DNA from: an uncultured Actinomycetes bacterium
GTDB taxonomy: Bacteria; Actinomycetota; Acidimicrobiia; Acidimicrobiales; RAAP-2
DNA length: 64,000 bases
Direction: 5' to 3'
Assembly (NCBI GenBank): GCA_903825305.1
Contig: CAIKAC010000005.1
Span: 123,850 to 187,849, forward strand
In this document: in pieces, positions 15,164 to 23,964 of the stretch
Position numbering within the stretch: the first letter of the stretch is position 1
Layout: each line of letters starts with the position of its first letter
The notes under the pieces: model-generated
Databases searched by the model: none
What the model was told of the DNA's origin: nothing
What the model saw: the letters and a program-made list of their open reading frames with translations, nothing else
Made by a program: the position numbers and the translations under genes

Positions 15164-15411
15164 AATACCTTGCCTACGTTGACGTAAAACTTCGCCCTGG
15201 AATTTCCGATCCAGAAGGTGCCACCATTGCCAGAGCCTTGCCTGCCCTTGGCTTCGACAGCGTGCACGCGGTACACGTCGGGAAGCGCTTCACGGTGGAA
15301 CTCGAAGCGAGTGACGCTCACGCCGCTCAGGCTCTTGCAGCATCCCTTGCTGATCGCTTGCTCGCCAACACGGTGATCGAGGAGTCGGTCATCCACGTCA
15401 CGGAGGCCTAA
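15160..15411 (+). CDS. purS: FGAM synthase subunit PurS
   Basis: An 83-residue small subunit of formylglycinamidine ribonucleotide synthase, bridging PurQ and PurL in the three-component complex. It opens YLAYVDVKLRPGISDPEG and contains HVGKRFTVEL and CANTVIE-like LLANTVIEES, the family pattern. The GTG start overlaps purC (GTGA), and purQ starts immediately after its stop codon. Its presence shows the organism uses the PurS/Q/L type rather than a single large PurL. Confidence 0.94.
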   Translation: MKYLAYVDVKLRPGISDPEGATIARALPALGFDSVHAVHVGKRFTVELEASDAHAAQALAASLADRLLANTVIEESVIHVTEA

Positions 15412-16086
15412 GTGTCGGCCACCATCGGCGTCATCGTCTATCCGGGCACCAACTGTGAGCACGATGCCGTGCTCGCGCTCGAATCGCTAGGCGCTACCGC
15501 TCAGCTGGTCTTTCATGACCAAAGCTCACTTTCGGGACTTGATGGACTCGTCATCGCTGGTGGCTTCGCTCATGGTGATTACTTGCGCCCAGGTGCCATT
15601 GCTCGCTTCAGCCCAGTGATGGCGGCGATTGAGGACTTCGCACGCAGCGGAGGCCCCGTCGTCGGTATTTGCAATGGATTTCAGGTGTTGTGTGAATCTG
15701 GCCTCTTGCCCGGGGCATTGCAAAAGAACAAGGGACTTCGCTTCCTTTGTGAAGATGCAACGCTGCGCGTGGCCTCGACGTCATCGGTGTTGACTGCTCA
15801 GGCCACTCTCGATCAAGAGTTGGTCGTGCCTATCAACCATTTTTCGGGCTGCTACACCTGCGACATTGATACCTTGCGCCAACTTCGCGAAGAGGATCGC
15901 ATCGTGCTTCGCTACGTAGACAACCCCAATGGCTCAGTCGATGACATCGCCGGCATTGCCAATGAAACTGGCAACGTTGTGGGTCTGATGCCTCACCCCG
16001 AACGGGCGTATCGTGACCTGCTCGGTTCTTCCGACGGCGTGGTCTTGCTGGGTTCGCTCATCGCTGCTGCGACGACGAGGGTCTAA
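15412..16086 (+). CDS. purQ: FGAM synthase glutaminase subunit PurQ
   Basis: A 224-residue class I glutamine amidotransferase supplying ammonia to PurL. The nucleophile is Cys87 in VVGICNGFQVL; the His195/Glu197 partners lie in LMPHPERA. The opening IGVIVYPGTNCEHD and GGFAHGDYLRPG are family signatures. The GTG start abuts the purS stop. The gene ends directly against the stop of a convergent gene: the two stop codons touch without overlapping, so no terminator separates them. Confidence 0.96.
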   Translation: MSATIGVIVYPGTNCEHDAVLALESLGATAQLVFHDQSSLSGLDGLVIAGGFAHGDYLRPGAIARFSPVMAAIEDFARSGGPVVGICNGFQVLCESGLLPGALQKNKGLRFLCEDATLRVASTSSVLTAQATLDQELVVPINHFSGCYTCDIDTLRQLREEDRIVLRYVDNPNGSVDDIAGIANETGNVVGLMPHPERAYRDLLGSSDGVVLLGSLIAAATTRV

Positions 16087-16503
16087 CTAGCTCCGAGCGT
16101 TTTGGCGCTTGATGCCAGCCTTCGCGAGCACCGAAGGCTCAACACCAACTTCGCGCCAGGTGGCATAGGTGATGCCCTTGCGTGAGCCATAGGCCGCAGC
16201 TGAGGCAATGAAACTCTTTTCAAGAGCCTTCAGGTCAACCTTGTTGGTCAGGCGGGCGAGTTCGGCGTCAAGGTCTTTGCGCTCTTGGCGAAGCAAGAGA
16301 GCGTCAAGGGCGTTGGCGGAGCTCAACTCAGCATCAATAGCCTTGATGCGGCGCGTAATGGAGTCTGGGGTGCGCTTACGGCCACGCTTGCCCTTGTTGG
16401 CAGAAAGTGCTTCGAGGTAGCGGCGCACTGCGGCACCTTCGCGACGGCCTTGGGCCAACGCATCCTTGTGAGTTTTCGACATCGGTGTCTTCGAAGCAGC
16501 CAT
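16087..16503 (-). CDS. Conserved basic hypothetical protein
   Basis: 138 residues, lysine/arginine-rich, with no signal peptide or membrane segment. The N-terminus MSKTHKDALAQGRREG leads into a GKRGRKRTPDSI basic patch that resembles an AT-hook/histone-H1-like nucleic-acid contact. A predicted coiled coil (about 45-95: IDAELSSANALDALLLRQERKDL is its core, in two parts) and a C-terminal RKGITYATWREVGV segment that looks like a small helical domain follow. I recognise it only as a type of actinobacterial conserved protein without known function. It has its own ribosome site (GAAAGG). It splits purQ from purL on the opposite strand. Confidence 0.7.
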   Translation of the reverse strand: MAASKTPMSKTHKDALAQGRREGAAVRRYLEALSANKGKRGRKRTPDSITRRIKAIDAELSSANALDALLLRQERKDLDAELARLTNKVDLKALEKSFIASAAAYGSRKGITYATWREVGVEPSVLAKAGIKRQNARS

Positions 16504-16835
16504 TTCGTACCTTTCGTTAAGGGCTTCACTCTAACGCTATTTTGAGAGTTTGGTGCAGTAGTTACTGATCAATTTCTAGAGTTTTTTGTACAATATTTAC
16601 AGCCTTGTCTATGAATTTGGTGGGAAATGATCATGAATCAGGCACGATGGCTGTCTAATGGAGGCTCACGATTGCCTCAAATCAATACGTGGGAATTTCT
16701 AGGCATGGCCATTTAATTATTAAAGACGAACTATTTTCTCGTAATTGTGTGTCACGATTCCTGTGCAGGTGCGCTATCTGCACACTGGTCGCAACGACGA
16801 AGCATGCAGTGACGAGCAACTAGGTTTGCTAGGTA
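16504..16835. other. AT-rich divergent intergenic region before purL
   Basis: This 332-base stretch is visibly richer in A/T than its surroundings, with no credible coding frame. It separates the divergent hypothetical gene and purL and must hold both promoters. Features seen are an inverted repeat at 16762-16784 and TAGGTT at 16821-16826, nine bases before the purL start. No known riboswitch fold was recognised. Confidence 0.6.
16762..16784 (+). promoter_or_regulatory. Inverted repeat upstream of purL
   Basis: TGTGCAG-N9-CTGCACA, a perfect 7-base inverted repeat lying 51 bases before the purL ATG. The position suits an operator for purine control, or a hairpin in a short leader. No known regulator is matched. 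Confidence 0.3.
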
Positions 16836-19106
16836 ATGTCACCGCTTGAGCCTGTTCACCGCGCCCTCGGCCTTACTGATGCCGAATATGAGGAAATTCT
16901 TGGAGTCTTGGGACGTGAACCCAATCTCCTGGAACTATCGCTCTACGGGGTGATGTGGTCAGAACACTGTTCGTATAAGTCGTCGCGTATTCACTTGAAG
17001 CGTCTGCCCACCACGGGACCTCACGTGTTGGTGGGACCGGGCGAGAACGCCGGGGTGATTGACGCTGGCGACAACATCGCGGTAGCCATCCGCATTGAAA
17101 GCCACAACCACCCCTCGGCCATTGAGCCTTATCAAGGTGCCGCGACGGGCGTCGGTGGCATTTTGCGCGACATCTTCACCATGGGGGCTCGTCCCTTGGC
17201 AGTCATGGATCCTCTGTTCTTTGGAGACCCCGAAGATGCACGGCAGCAGTGGTTACTCAATGGTGTGGTGTCTGGTATCTCGGGTTATGGAAACTCAGTG
17301 GGCGTGCCTACCGTTGGCGGAGAACTGACCTTTGATCGTTGCTATCAGAGCAACCCGCTGGTAAACGTGCTCTGTGTTGGCGCATTGCCTAAGGAACGCT
17401 TGGTACTCGGCATTGCTTCTGGCCCTGGCAACTTGGCGGTGCTCTTAGGCTCGGCCACGGGTCGAGATGGCATTGGCGGCGTGTCGGTTCTGGCTTCAGC
17501 TGGCTTTGAAGGTGCCGACGGTGCTGAAAGCCTCGATGACGCCAAGCGCCCCAGCGTGCAAGTTGGTGACCCTTATGAAGAAAAGCGCCTCATCGAAGCG
17601 TGCTTGGCACTGCTTGATGAGGGACTTGTGGTGGGCATCCAAGACCTTGGTGGTGCCGGTTTGGCCTGTGCCACCTCTGAAACGGCAGCTCGTGGTCACG
17701 TCGGCATGGACGTGGATGTGAATGCGATTCCTCGGCGCGAACCCGGTATGGAGCCTTGGGAGGTCATGACCTCAGAAAGTCAAGAGCGCATGCTGGCCAT
17801 CATCACACCGGAGAATCTGGCTCAAGTCGAGGCGCTCTGTAAACGATGGGAAGTTCGGGCGACCGTTATTGGACACGTTATGGAGCCAGATCGCGACGCA
17901 GAAGGAGAACCCATTGGTCGCCTTCGCATTCGCGATGGATTTGACGGCCCTATCCTCGCTGATGTTCCTGCCTCTTCGCTGGCCGATGATGCACCGCTCT
18001 ATGACCGCCCGATGGCGAGACCCGCACAACTCGATGCCCTGCACGCCGATGACCCCACGAATGATGCTGCGTCAGTTGATGTAGCAGCTGCGATCACTCA
18101 ACTGGTCGTTGGCGCACGCGCGGTCTTTTCTCAATACGACCACCAACTGTTCTTGAACACGGTCGTGGGCCCTGGAGCAGACGCAGCATTGTTGCGCCTA
18201 GCTGGGCCAGGTCTTCCGGCTTCTGAGCGAGGCATGGCGTTGTCAACCGATTCGAACCCGCGTTGGTGCGCCCTTGATCCTCGGGCCGGCACGGCTGCCA
18301 CCGTGGCTGAAGGTGTGGCCAATGTCGCCACCGTTGGCGCCACGGCTAAGGCAGTGGTGAACTGCTTGAACTTTGGTAACCCAGAACACCCTGAGGTGAT
18401 GTGGCAGCTTTCTGAAGCCGTTGACGGCATGGGAGAAGCCTGTGTGGCACTGGGCTTGCCCGTCATTGGTGGCAACGTCAGCCTCTATAACGAATCTGGG
18501 GGCACCGACATTGACCCCACGCCCGTGATCGGCACGTTGGGTCTTGTGGATACCGTGGTTGCCGTACCTCCATCTTTGGCGTGGGGCGATGATCAGGCGA
18601 TTGTGTTGTTGGGCACCCGAAACGAAGACGGCGCTGTACCCCACCATCTCGGTGGCAGTCGCCTCAGCGTTGACGTGATGGGTCGTCGCGGAGGACAACT
18701 CTTCAGCGTTGACTATGAAGACCTGGCGAAAACCTGTGGCTTGGTGGCTGGGTTGGTGTCGGATGCTGCAGCGGGGAAGCCGTCGCTGCTCAACAGCGTG
18801 CATGACGTAGGCAGTGGCGGCATTGCCGTAGCACTCGCAGAGTCTGCAGCCGCGAGTGGCGTAGGCGCTCGCGTTGAGAACTTGGAATCAGTGGCTGAGT
18901 TGTTCACCGAGCGACCGGGCCGATTCCTCGTCACGACGACCAAGCTTGATGTTCTCTTCCTAGCGGCGAAGGAAGCAGGAGTGGCTGCCGAGGTTATTGG
19001 CCGCACCGGTGGCGACACGCTCGTCATCGAAGGTCACGCAGAAATCTCTGTAGAAGTTTTACGCAACCGGCGAGACAACGCGGTGGCTGAACTTCTTGAC
19101 GCTTAA
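16836..19106 (+). CDS. purL: FGAM synthase large subunit PurL
   Basis: A 756-residue synthetase subunit of the PurS/Q/L complex, converting FGAR, ATP and glutamine-derived ammonia to FGAM. It shows the duplicated AIRS-like architecture. First-half marks are MWSEHCSYKSSR, GPGENAGVIDAGD, RIESHNHPSAIEPYQGAATG and DLGGAGLACATSE. Second-half marks include NCLNFGNPEHPEVMWQ, VIGGNVSLYNE and HDVGSGGIAVALAES. The ATG at 16836 matches the usual N-terminus. It has its own promoter region, unlike purS/purQ, because a minus-strand gene intervenes. Its stop shares four bases with the convergent PHP gene. Confidence 0.96.
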   Translation: MSPLEPVHRALGLTDAEYEEILGVLGREPNLLELSLYGVMWSEHCSYKSSRIHLKRLPTTGPHVLVGPGENAGVIDAGDNIAVAIRIESHNHPSAIEPYQGAATGVGGILRDIFTMGARPLAVMDPLFFGDPEDARQQWLLNGVVSGISGYGNSVGVPTVGGELTFDRCYQSNPLVNVLCVGALPKERLVLGIASGPGNLAVLLGSATGRDGIGGVSVLASAGFEGADGAESLDDAKRPSVQVGDPYEEKRLIEACLALLDEGLVVGIQDLGGAGLACATSETAARGHVGMDVDVNAIPRREPGMEPWEVMTSESQERMLAIITPENLAQVEALCKRWEVRATVIGHVMEPDRDAEGEPIGRLRIRDGFDGPILADVPASSLADDAPLYDRPMARPAQLDALHADDPTNDAASVDVAAAITQLVVGARAVFSQYDHQLFLNTVVGPGADAALLRLAGPGLPASERGMALSTDSNPRWCALDPRAGTAATVAEGVANVATVGATAKAVVNCLNFGNPEHPEVMWQLSEAVDGMGEACVALGLPVIGGNVSLYNESGGTDIDPTPVIGTLGLVDTVVAVPPSLAWGDDQAIVLLGTRNEDGAVPHHLGGSRLSVDVMGRRGGQLFSVDYEDLAKTCGLVAGLVSDAAAGKPSLLNSVHDVGSGGIAVALAESAAASGVGARVENLESVAELFTERPGRFLVTTTKLDVLFLAAKEAGVAAEVIGRTGGDTLVIEGHAEISVEVLRNRRDNAVAELLDA

Positions 19107-20065
19107 CGCGCTGGCTCGCTCGCTGCGGAGCGCAGGGCCTCGATGACGTCATTGGGAACGTTGAGCTGGCTCGACGTTCCTCGTTTCGCGGTGACGCCAT
19201 AACCGAGAGAGAGATCTGGCTTATTGCTGCCGTGATAGTCACTTCCGCCGGTAGCGATAAGGCCGTAGCGATCGCAGAGCTCGAGCATCATCGCTGTCTG
19301 TTCTGGGGTGTGGCGTGAGTAGTAGGCCTCTGCCCCCACGATGCCGGCCGCTTTGGCGTCAGCAAGGGCTGGCTCTAAGAGGATGCGTTGTTCGTCGATG
19401 GTGAGGGGATGATTGACGTCCCATGGGCAATATGAGATGACGGGGTGGGCGAGCACGGTAATTGCACCCGATGCCCGAGCAGCTTGGGTGGCCTCAGCCG
19501 GGGTCGTGGTTGCCTTAGGGATATAGGCAGCCTTGCCTTCTCCAAGGAGGGCACTAAAGACCTGCGAAGTATCCGTGAAGTAGCCCGGTAAGTCAGCCGC
19601 AGCGTCAGCGGGATCGATCGCTGAATAGGCCTCAATGAGTGCTTGGGCGAAATGGGGCCGACCAGCTTGGTCTAGTGGTTTTTCGGCCAAGTGCTCAATG
19701 GCGGCTTGGGAGAGTTTGGTGTAGCCAAGCTCGTGAAGTTTGGCGAGGAGATCATGATTACGCCCGGCGCGCTTGAGCTTCATTGCATCGAGCATGGTGG
19801 AGAAGGGTGAATCACCCTCAGGGATGAAGTAGCACAAGACATGGATGGACGAACCAGTTCTTGGGTCTTTACAGCTGATCTCGCACCCACAGATGGCGTC
19901 GACGCCACTTCCCTCGAGACCGGCAGCGAATTCGGCAAACCCATCGATGGTGTCGTGGTCGGTTAATGACGCCGCTGAGAGTCCCGCAGCGATGGCCAGT
20001 TGGGCGATCTTGCTAGGGCTGTCGGTGCCGTCAGAACGCGTTGAGTGCATGTGGAGATCGATCAC
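19103..20065 (-). CDS. PHP-domain phosphoesterase (RNase AM/TrpH-like)
   Basis: A 320-residue protein of the PHP superfamily of the YciV/TrpH type. The N-terminal metal motif VIDLHMHSTRSDGTDSP provides HxH, followed by SLTDHDTIDG, GCEISC, VLAHPV and the C-terminal GGSDYHG, together forming a trinuclear metal site. Related proteins hydrolyse 3',5'-bisphosphonucleotides or trim RNA 5' ends; the substrate here cannot be assigned. GTG 20065 is chosen because the domain begins at once and TAGGTT lies seven bases upstream; the open frame extends further upstream without homology. It diverges from purF. Confidence 0.88.
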   Translation of the reverse strand: MIDLHMHSTRSDGTDSPSKIAQLAIAAGLSAASLTDHDTIDGFAEFAAGLEGSGVDAICGCEISCKDPRTGSSIHVLCYFIPEGDSPFSTMLDAMKLKRAGRNHDLLAKLHELGYTKLSQAAIEHLAEKPLDQAGRPHFAQALIEAYSAIDPADAAADLPGYFTDTSQVFSALLGEGKAAYIPKATTTPAEATQAARASGAITVLAHPVISYCPWDVNHPLTIDEQRILLEPALADAKAAGIVGAEAYYSRHTPEQTAMMLELCDRYGLIATGGSDYHGSNKPDLSLGYGVTAKRGTSSQLNVPNDVIEALRSAASEPAR

Positions 20066-20072
20066 CTGAGCC

Positions 20073-20078
20073 AACCTA
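20073..20078 (-). promoter_or_regulatory. -10 element of the PHP gene (leaderless)
   Basis: TAGGTT on the minus strand, seven bases before GTG 20065. It supports the shorter start. Confidence 0.5.
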
Positions 20079-20206
20079 TCGGGGGGATGTATTGATCTCG
20101 CGCAGGCAGGGGTCAAGATGTGCGATTCTTGTAGGGCGATGAATGCCCACCATGTGCTCGCTAGCAACCGTTTGTGTGGGCTCCTTGCTACCTTGCGGGC
20201 CGTCGC

Positions 20207-21661
20207 GTGCTGAAAGAGGCCTGCGGCGTTTTCGGGGTGTGGGCACCGGGTGAACCCGTATCTCACCTGACTTTTGACGGTATTTTCGCCCTGCAACACC
20301 GAGGTCAAGAATCAGCCGGCATGGCCATCTCAGACGAGAATTCCATCACGGTATTGAAAGATACCGGCCTGGTGGCATCGGTATTTGACGAGCGTTCCCT
20401 CCAAGGCCTGACCGGCACCCACGCCATTGGTCACACGCGTTACTCAACCGCTGGCTCTGCGGGCTGGGAGTCAGCCCAGCCGGTGTATCGCTCGGTGGGC
20501 GAGGCTGGATTTGCTTTGGCGCACAATGGCAATTTGACCAACACGGAAGCCCTCGTGGAGAGGGCCGGCATGTTGCCAGGCATGGTCTTAACCGATTCCG
20601 ATGTCCTCGCCGAATTGATTGCGAGCACCTGGAAAGCCTCAGAAGAAAACGGCCTCCACCAAGCCCTGTGTGACACCTTGCCGTTCGTTGAAGGCGCGTT
20701 CAGCCTTACCTTGATTGACCGCGGTCATATATATGCGGTTCGAGACCCTCACGGCTTTCGTCCGCTCTGCCTTGGCGTACTCGGGGATCCTGAGCATCCG
20801 CGTGGTTGGGCGGTGGCTTCAGAAACACCGGCGCTTGACATCATTGGTGCGACCTTCGTTCGAGAGATTGAACCAGGTGAGATTGTCACCATCAATGCCG
20901 ATGGTGTTCGCTCCGAACACTACGTACCAAGTGGCGTGGCCGAAGAGAAGTTGTGCATCTTCGAATACGTGTACTTTGCTCGACCCGACAGTTACCTTCA
21001 CGGTCGCGAAGTCCATGGTGCGCGTCAACGCATGGGGCAACTCCTTGCCCAGCAGTCTCCCGTGGAGGCTGATCTCGTGATGGGGGTTCCTGATTCAGGA
21101 GTCCCAGCTGCAGAAGGTTTTGCTCTGGCGTCGGGTATTCCCTTTGGCCATGGTCTCGTGAAGAATCGCTATATCGCGAGAACGTTCATTGCCCCTGATC
21201 AAGAAGCTCGGGAACGCGCGGTCAAGCGCAAACTCAATCCATTGCGCGAAAATATTCTCGGTAAGCGCATTGTGGTCGTTGATGACTCCATTGTGCGCGG
21301 TACGACCACGAGGGCCTTGGTCAAGATGTTGCGTGAGGCTGGTGCTGCTGAGGTGCACTTGCGAATTTCTTCGCCACCGTTTCAGTGGCCGTGTTTCTAC
21401 GGTATCGACACACCGCATCGTGGAGAATTACTTGCTGCCACGAAGAGCATCGACGAAATCGTTGCGTTCATTGGTTGCGATTCACTGGCCTTCATTTCAA
21501 TTGAGAACCTGCGCGATGCCATCGGCGAAGCCGGAGGTTTTTGTGATGCGTGTTTGACGGGGGACTATCCAACGTCGGTTCCGCTTGAGTCACCAACGTC
21601 CAAACAAGCCGTGCAAGATCAAGACGGCCCACAACTTCAACGTTCTCTTCCGGGGGTCTGA
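20207..21661 (+). CDS. purF: Amidophosphoribosyltransferase
   Basis: 484 residues; catalyses the first committed step of purine synthesis (PRPP plus glutamine to phosphoribosylamine). The N-terminal Ntn-hydrolase domain has the catalytic Cys in MLKEACGVFGVW, so five residues would be removed to expose Cys6; FALQHRGQESAGMA follows. The C-terminal phosphoribosyltransferase domain contains VVVDDSIVRGTT, the PRPP loop. GTG 20207 is preferred over the upstream in-frame GTG 20174 because the propeptide is then short, as in homologues, and TACCTT (20189-20194) lies just upstream. It overlaps purM by one base (TGATG). Confidence 0.95.
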   Translation: MLKEACGVFGVWAPGEPVSHLTFDGIFALQHRGQESAGMAISDENSITVLKDTGLVASVFDERSLQGLTGTHAIGHTRYSTAGSAGWESAQPVYRSVGEAGFALAHNGNLTNTEALVERAGMLPGMVLTDSDVLAELIASTWKASEENGLHQALCDTLPFVEGAFSLTLIDRGHIYAVRDPHGFRPLCLGVLGDPEHPRGWAVASETPALDIIGATFVREIEPGEIVTINADGVRSEHYVPSGVAEEKLCIFEYVYFARPDSYLHGREVHGARQRMGQLLAQQSPVEADLVMGVPDSGVPAAEGFALASGIPFGHGLVKNRYIARTFIAPDQEARERAVKRKLNPLRENILGKRIVVVDDSIVRGTTTRALVKMLREAGAAEVHLRISSPPFQWPCFYGIDTPHRGELLAATKSIDEIVAFIGCDSLAFISIENLRDAIGEAGGFCDACLTGDYPTSVPLESPTSKQAVQDQDGPQLQRSLPGV

Positions 21662-22704
21662 TGTCAGAGCGCGAACCCGTTACCTATGCTGCGGCTGGCG
21701 TTGACATCGATGCTGGCGATGCAGTGGTTGATCGCATCAAAGACGTCGTTGCCAGTACGAAACGACCTGAGGTGCTTGGTGGCATCGGTGGCTTTGGCGG
21801 ACTCTTCGCTCTCGATACCCAGCGCTATCAAGCACCAGTGCTCGTGGCTTCAACCGATGGGGTGGGAACCAAATTAGAAGTGGCACGCCTCATGGATCGC
21901 TTTGACACCATAGGTATTGACCTCGTGGCGATGTGCGTCGACGATTTGGTGTGCGTGGGCGCTGAACCGCTCTTTCTCCTTGATTACATAGCGGTGGGGG
22001 CGATTGCGCCTCACCGCATCGCCGACGTGGTGACCGGTATTGCTCATGGTTGCCGCCAAGCGAGGTGCTCCTTGCTTGGCGGAGAAACAGCGGAGCATGG
22101 TGGAGTCATGAAGGTCGACGATCTTGATGTCGCTGGCTTCTCCGTTGGGGTCGTTGAGCGCGGAGAAGAACTAGGCCCTCACCGCGTGGAAGCGGGCAAT
22201 GTCCTTATTGGCATTGCGTCACCAAACTTGCGCTCCAATGGCTTTACCTTGGCGCGCCATGTGCTCTTGGAGCGAGCTGGCCACCAGCTCGATGAAGTGA
22301 TGATGGATGGCCGGACCCTTGGTGATCTCTTGTTGGAGCCTTCGGTGATCTATGCGGCCACCATTGTTGATTTGCTGCGTGGCCTTCCCGGGTCAGTGAA
22401 CGCGATTGCGCACATCACTGGTGGGGGTATTGCCGGAAATCTGATTCGAGTCCTTCCAGAAGGCGTGACGGCAACGATTGATCGATCCGAACTCATCGTG
22501 CCAGCCATATTTGACATGATCAAGACTGAAGGGCCCGTAGAGCGAGCTGAAATGGACCGAGTCTTCAATATGGGAATTGGCATGATTGCCTGTGTGGAGG
22601 CAAGTGATGCCCATCGCGTCCTTGCCCACTTTGAATCTGCTGGACTCACCGCAGCAGCGATTGGAAGTATTGACCGTGGACCCCGATCAGTGGTGATGGC
22701 ATGA
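21661..22704 (+). CDS. purM: AIR synthetase
   Basis: A 347-residue phosphoribosylformylglycinamidine cyclo-ligase, closing the imidazole ring of aminoimidazole ribonucleotide. It opens VTYAAAGVDIDAGD, then GFGGLFAL, LVASTDGVGTKL, GIDLVAMCVDDLVCVGAEPLF (two motifs), and ITGGGIAGNLIRVLP, as expected for the AIRS/PurM fold. The ATG start overlaps the purF stop by one base and its stop overlaps pyrE by four. Standard length. Confidence 0.96.
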   Translation: MSEREPVTYAAAGVDIDAGDAVVDRIKDVVASTKRPEVLGGIGGFGGLFALDTQRYQAPVLVASTDGVGTKLEVARLMDRFDTIGIDLVAMCVDDLVCVGAEPLFLLDYIAVGAIAPHRIADVVTGIAHGCRQARCSLLGGETAEHGGVMKVDDLDVAGFSVGVVERGEELGPHRVEAGNVLIGIASPNLRSNGFTLARHVLLERAGHQLDEVMMDGRTLGDLLLEPSVIYAATIVDLLRGLPGSVNAIAHITGGGIAGNLIRVLPEGVTATIDRSELIVPAIFDMIKTEGPVERAEMDRVFNMGIGMIACVEASDAHRVLAHFESAGLTAAAIGSIDRGPRSVVMA

Positions 22705-23264
22705 GTGACCGCGAGCAACTGCGCCAACACTTGCTGACCCATTCGGTTAAAACGGGCGACTTTGTCTTGAAGTCGGGACTCCGGTCGAGCTGGTTCATCG
22801 ACTCCAAGCAAACGGTGTGTAGTCCCGAAGCGATGGTGTTGGTGGCCGAGGCCATATTGGATCTGCTTCCCGATGATGCCACTGCCATTGGTGGCTTGAC
22901 GATGGGCGCCGACCCGGTCTCATTCATAACCGCTGGCATCGCGGCGAGCAAGGGACGAATGCTGCGTGCGTTCAGTGTTCGCAAAGAAGTTAAAGATCAC
23001 GGAGCCGGTGGTCGGATTGCCGGTGCATTGCAGCCTGGAGACCGAGTTGTCATCACCGAGGACACGGTTACGAGAGGTACCTCGCTGCTTGAAGCGGCTC
23101 ATGCGGTGCAAGATTTTGGCGCCGAAGTGGTGTTGTTGACGTCTTTGGTGGATCGCGGTGGCAGTGTTGCAGAAATGGCACGCCGAGAGGGTCTGGCATT
23201 TAAAGCGGTGTTTACCGCCCCGGATTTGGGCTTTGACTACGAAGGTGGCATCTCCTTCGAGTAG
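22701..23264 (+). CDS. pyrE: Orotate phosphoribosyltransferase
   Basis: 187 residues; converts orotate and PRPP to OMP in pyrimidine synthesis. It shows FVLKSGLRSSWFIDSKQ, GGLTMGADPV, the loop RKEVKDHG, and the PRPP-binding VVITEDTVTRGTS. It is coupled to purM by a four-base overlap, putting a pyrimidine gene at the end of the purF-purM unit; both PurF and PyrE use PRPP. No clear terminator follows. Confidence 0.95.
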   Translation: MSDREQLRQHLLTHSVKTGDFVLKSGLRSSWFIDSKQTVCSPEAMVLVAEAILDLLPDDATAIGGLTMGADPVSFITAGIAASKGRMLRAFSVRKEVKDHGAGGRIAGALQPGDRVVITEDTVTRGTSLLEAAHAVQDFGAEVVLLTSLVDRGGSVAEMARREGLAFKAVFTAPDLGFDYEGGISFE

Positions 23265-23389
23265 GCAAATTCTGGCTATGAATCGTTTCATTTACCGAAA
23301 AAAAAGTGAGACTTACATATGAATTTGCCAAAGTTTCATCAAAAATCGCCAGTGATGTCACAGCCCTCTGCAAACATCTTGCGAGACAA

Positions 23390-23890
23390 ATGGTTGCATC
23401 TACGGAAACTCCAAACAACTCAAATGGGCTGCTTCACTTGCAAGCAATTGGTGAGCCGCGCATAGCCATCGCTGGAACTGAAGTGGCTTTTCCAACGCGC
23501 CACGCCGCCCAGGCCCTCTTTTTGCTTGCCCTTGATGAGAATGGGGAACTTCGCGTTCCCGAACTCGGTGAGCAGTTGTGGCCCGATGCCGCGACGAGTC
23601 AAATTCCACCTCGCTTTGCAACGATGGTGTGGCAATTGCGCCGTGGTCTCGGTGAGCATCGAGATCTGTTGGAGCGAAACCGCCGCATCATTAGAGTCGA
23701 CCGCTCACAGGTTTCGGTGGACATCGTGAATCTGCGCAGCGAAGCTCAGCAGCTCATTGCCAAAGGCGCGAAGGATGACGCCTTAGCGAAGGAACTCAAG
23801 AAGCCAATCTTGGTTACCTGGGATGACTACCCGTGGGTGCAAGAGCAACAAGAGATCAACGGGGAACTTGCCGCTCAGCTGAGCGCCTAG
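23390..23890 (+). CDS. SARP/OmpR-like winged-helix protein
   Basis: About 166 residues. Residues from LLHLQAIGEPRIAIAG through VSVDIVNLRSEAQQL resemble the winged-helix DNA-binding part of BTAD/SARP activators: a short beta lead-in, LFLLALDENGELRVPELGEQLWP, then RFATMVWQLRRGLG and RNRRIIRVDRSQVSVD as the wing. No bacterial transcriptional activation domain, receiver or ATPase follows; instead there is a short acidic tail. The start is uncertain: GTG 23306 would add 28 residues; neither has a strong ribosome site. It may bind DNA alone or be a remnant of a larger SARP. Confidence 0.6.
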   Translation: MVASTETPNNSNGLLHLQAIGEPRIAIAGTEVAFPTRHAAQALFLLALDENGELRVPELGEQLWPDAATSQIPPRFATMVWQLRRGLGEHRDLLERNRRIIRVDRSQVSVDIVNLRSEAQQLIAKGAKDDALAKELKKPILVTWDDYPWVQEQQEINGELAAQLSA

Positions 23891-23952
23891 GGATCCTGGT
23901 AGTACTGGCCGGTATGGGACCTTCGGCCCTTATGCGTGGTATCTGCAATAAC

Positions 23953-23958
23953 TAAAGT
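23953..23958 (+). promoter_or_regulatory. -10 element of LPDTG surface protein gene (leaderless)
   Basis: TAAAGT six bases before ATG 23965; no ribosome site is visible between them. Confidence 0.55.
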
Positions 23959-23964
23959 CATTGC

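Noticed and set aside
16504..16835. Purine riboswitch before purL
   Set aside because: No paired P1/P2/P3 layout or conserved loop bases could be found; only a simple inverted repeat is present.
20174..20206. Upstream GTG as the purF start
   Set aside because: It would give a 16-residue lead before the catalytic Cys with no ribosome site; GTG 20207 leaves the usual short propeptide.
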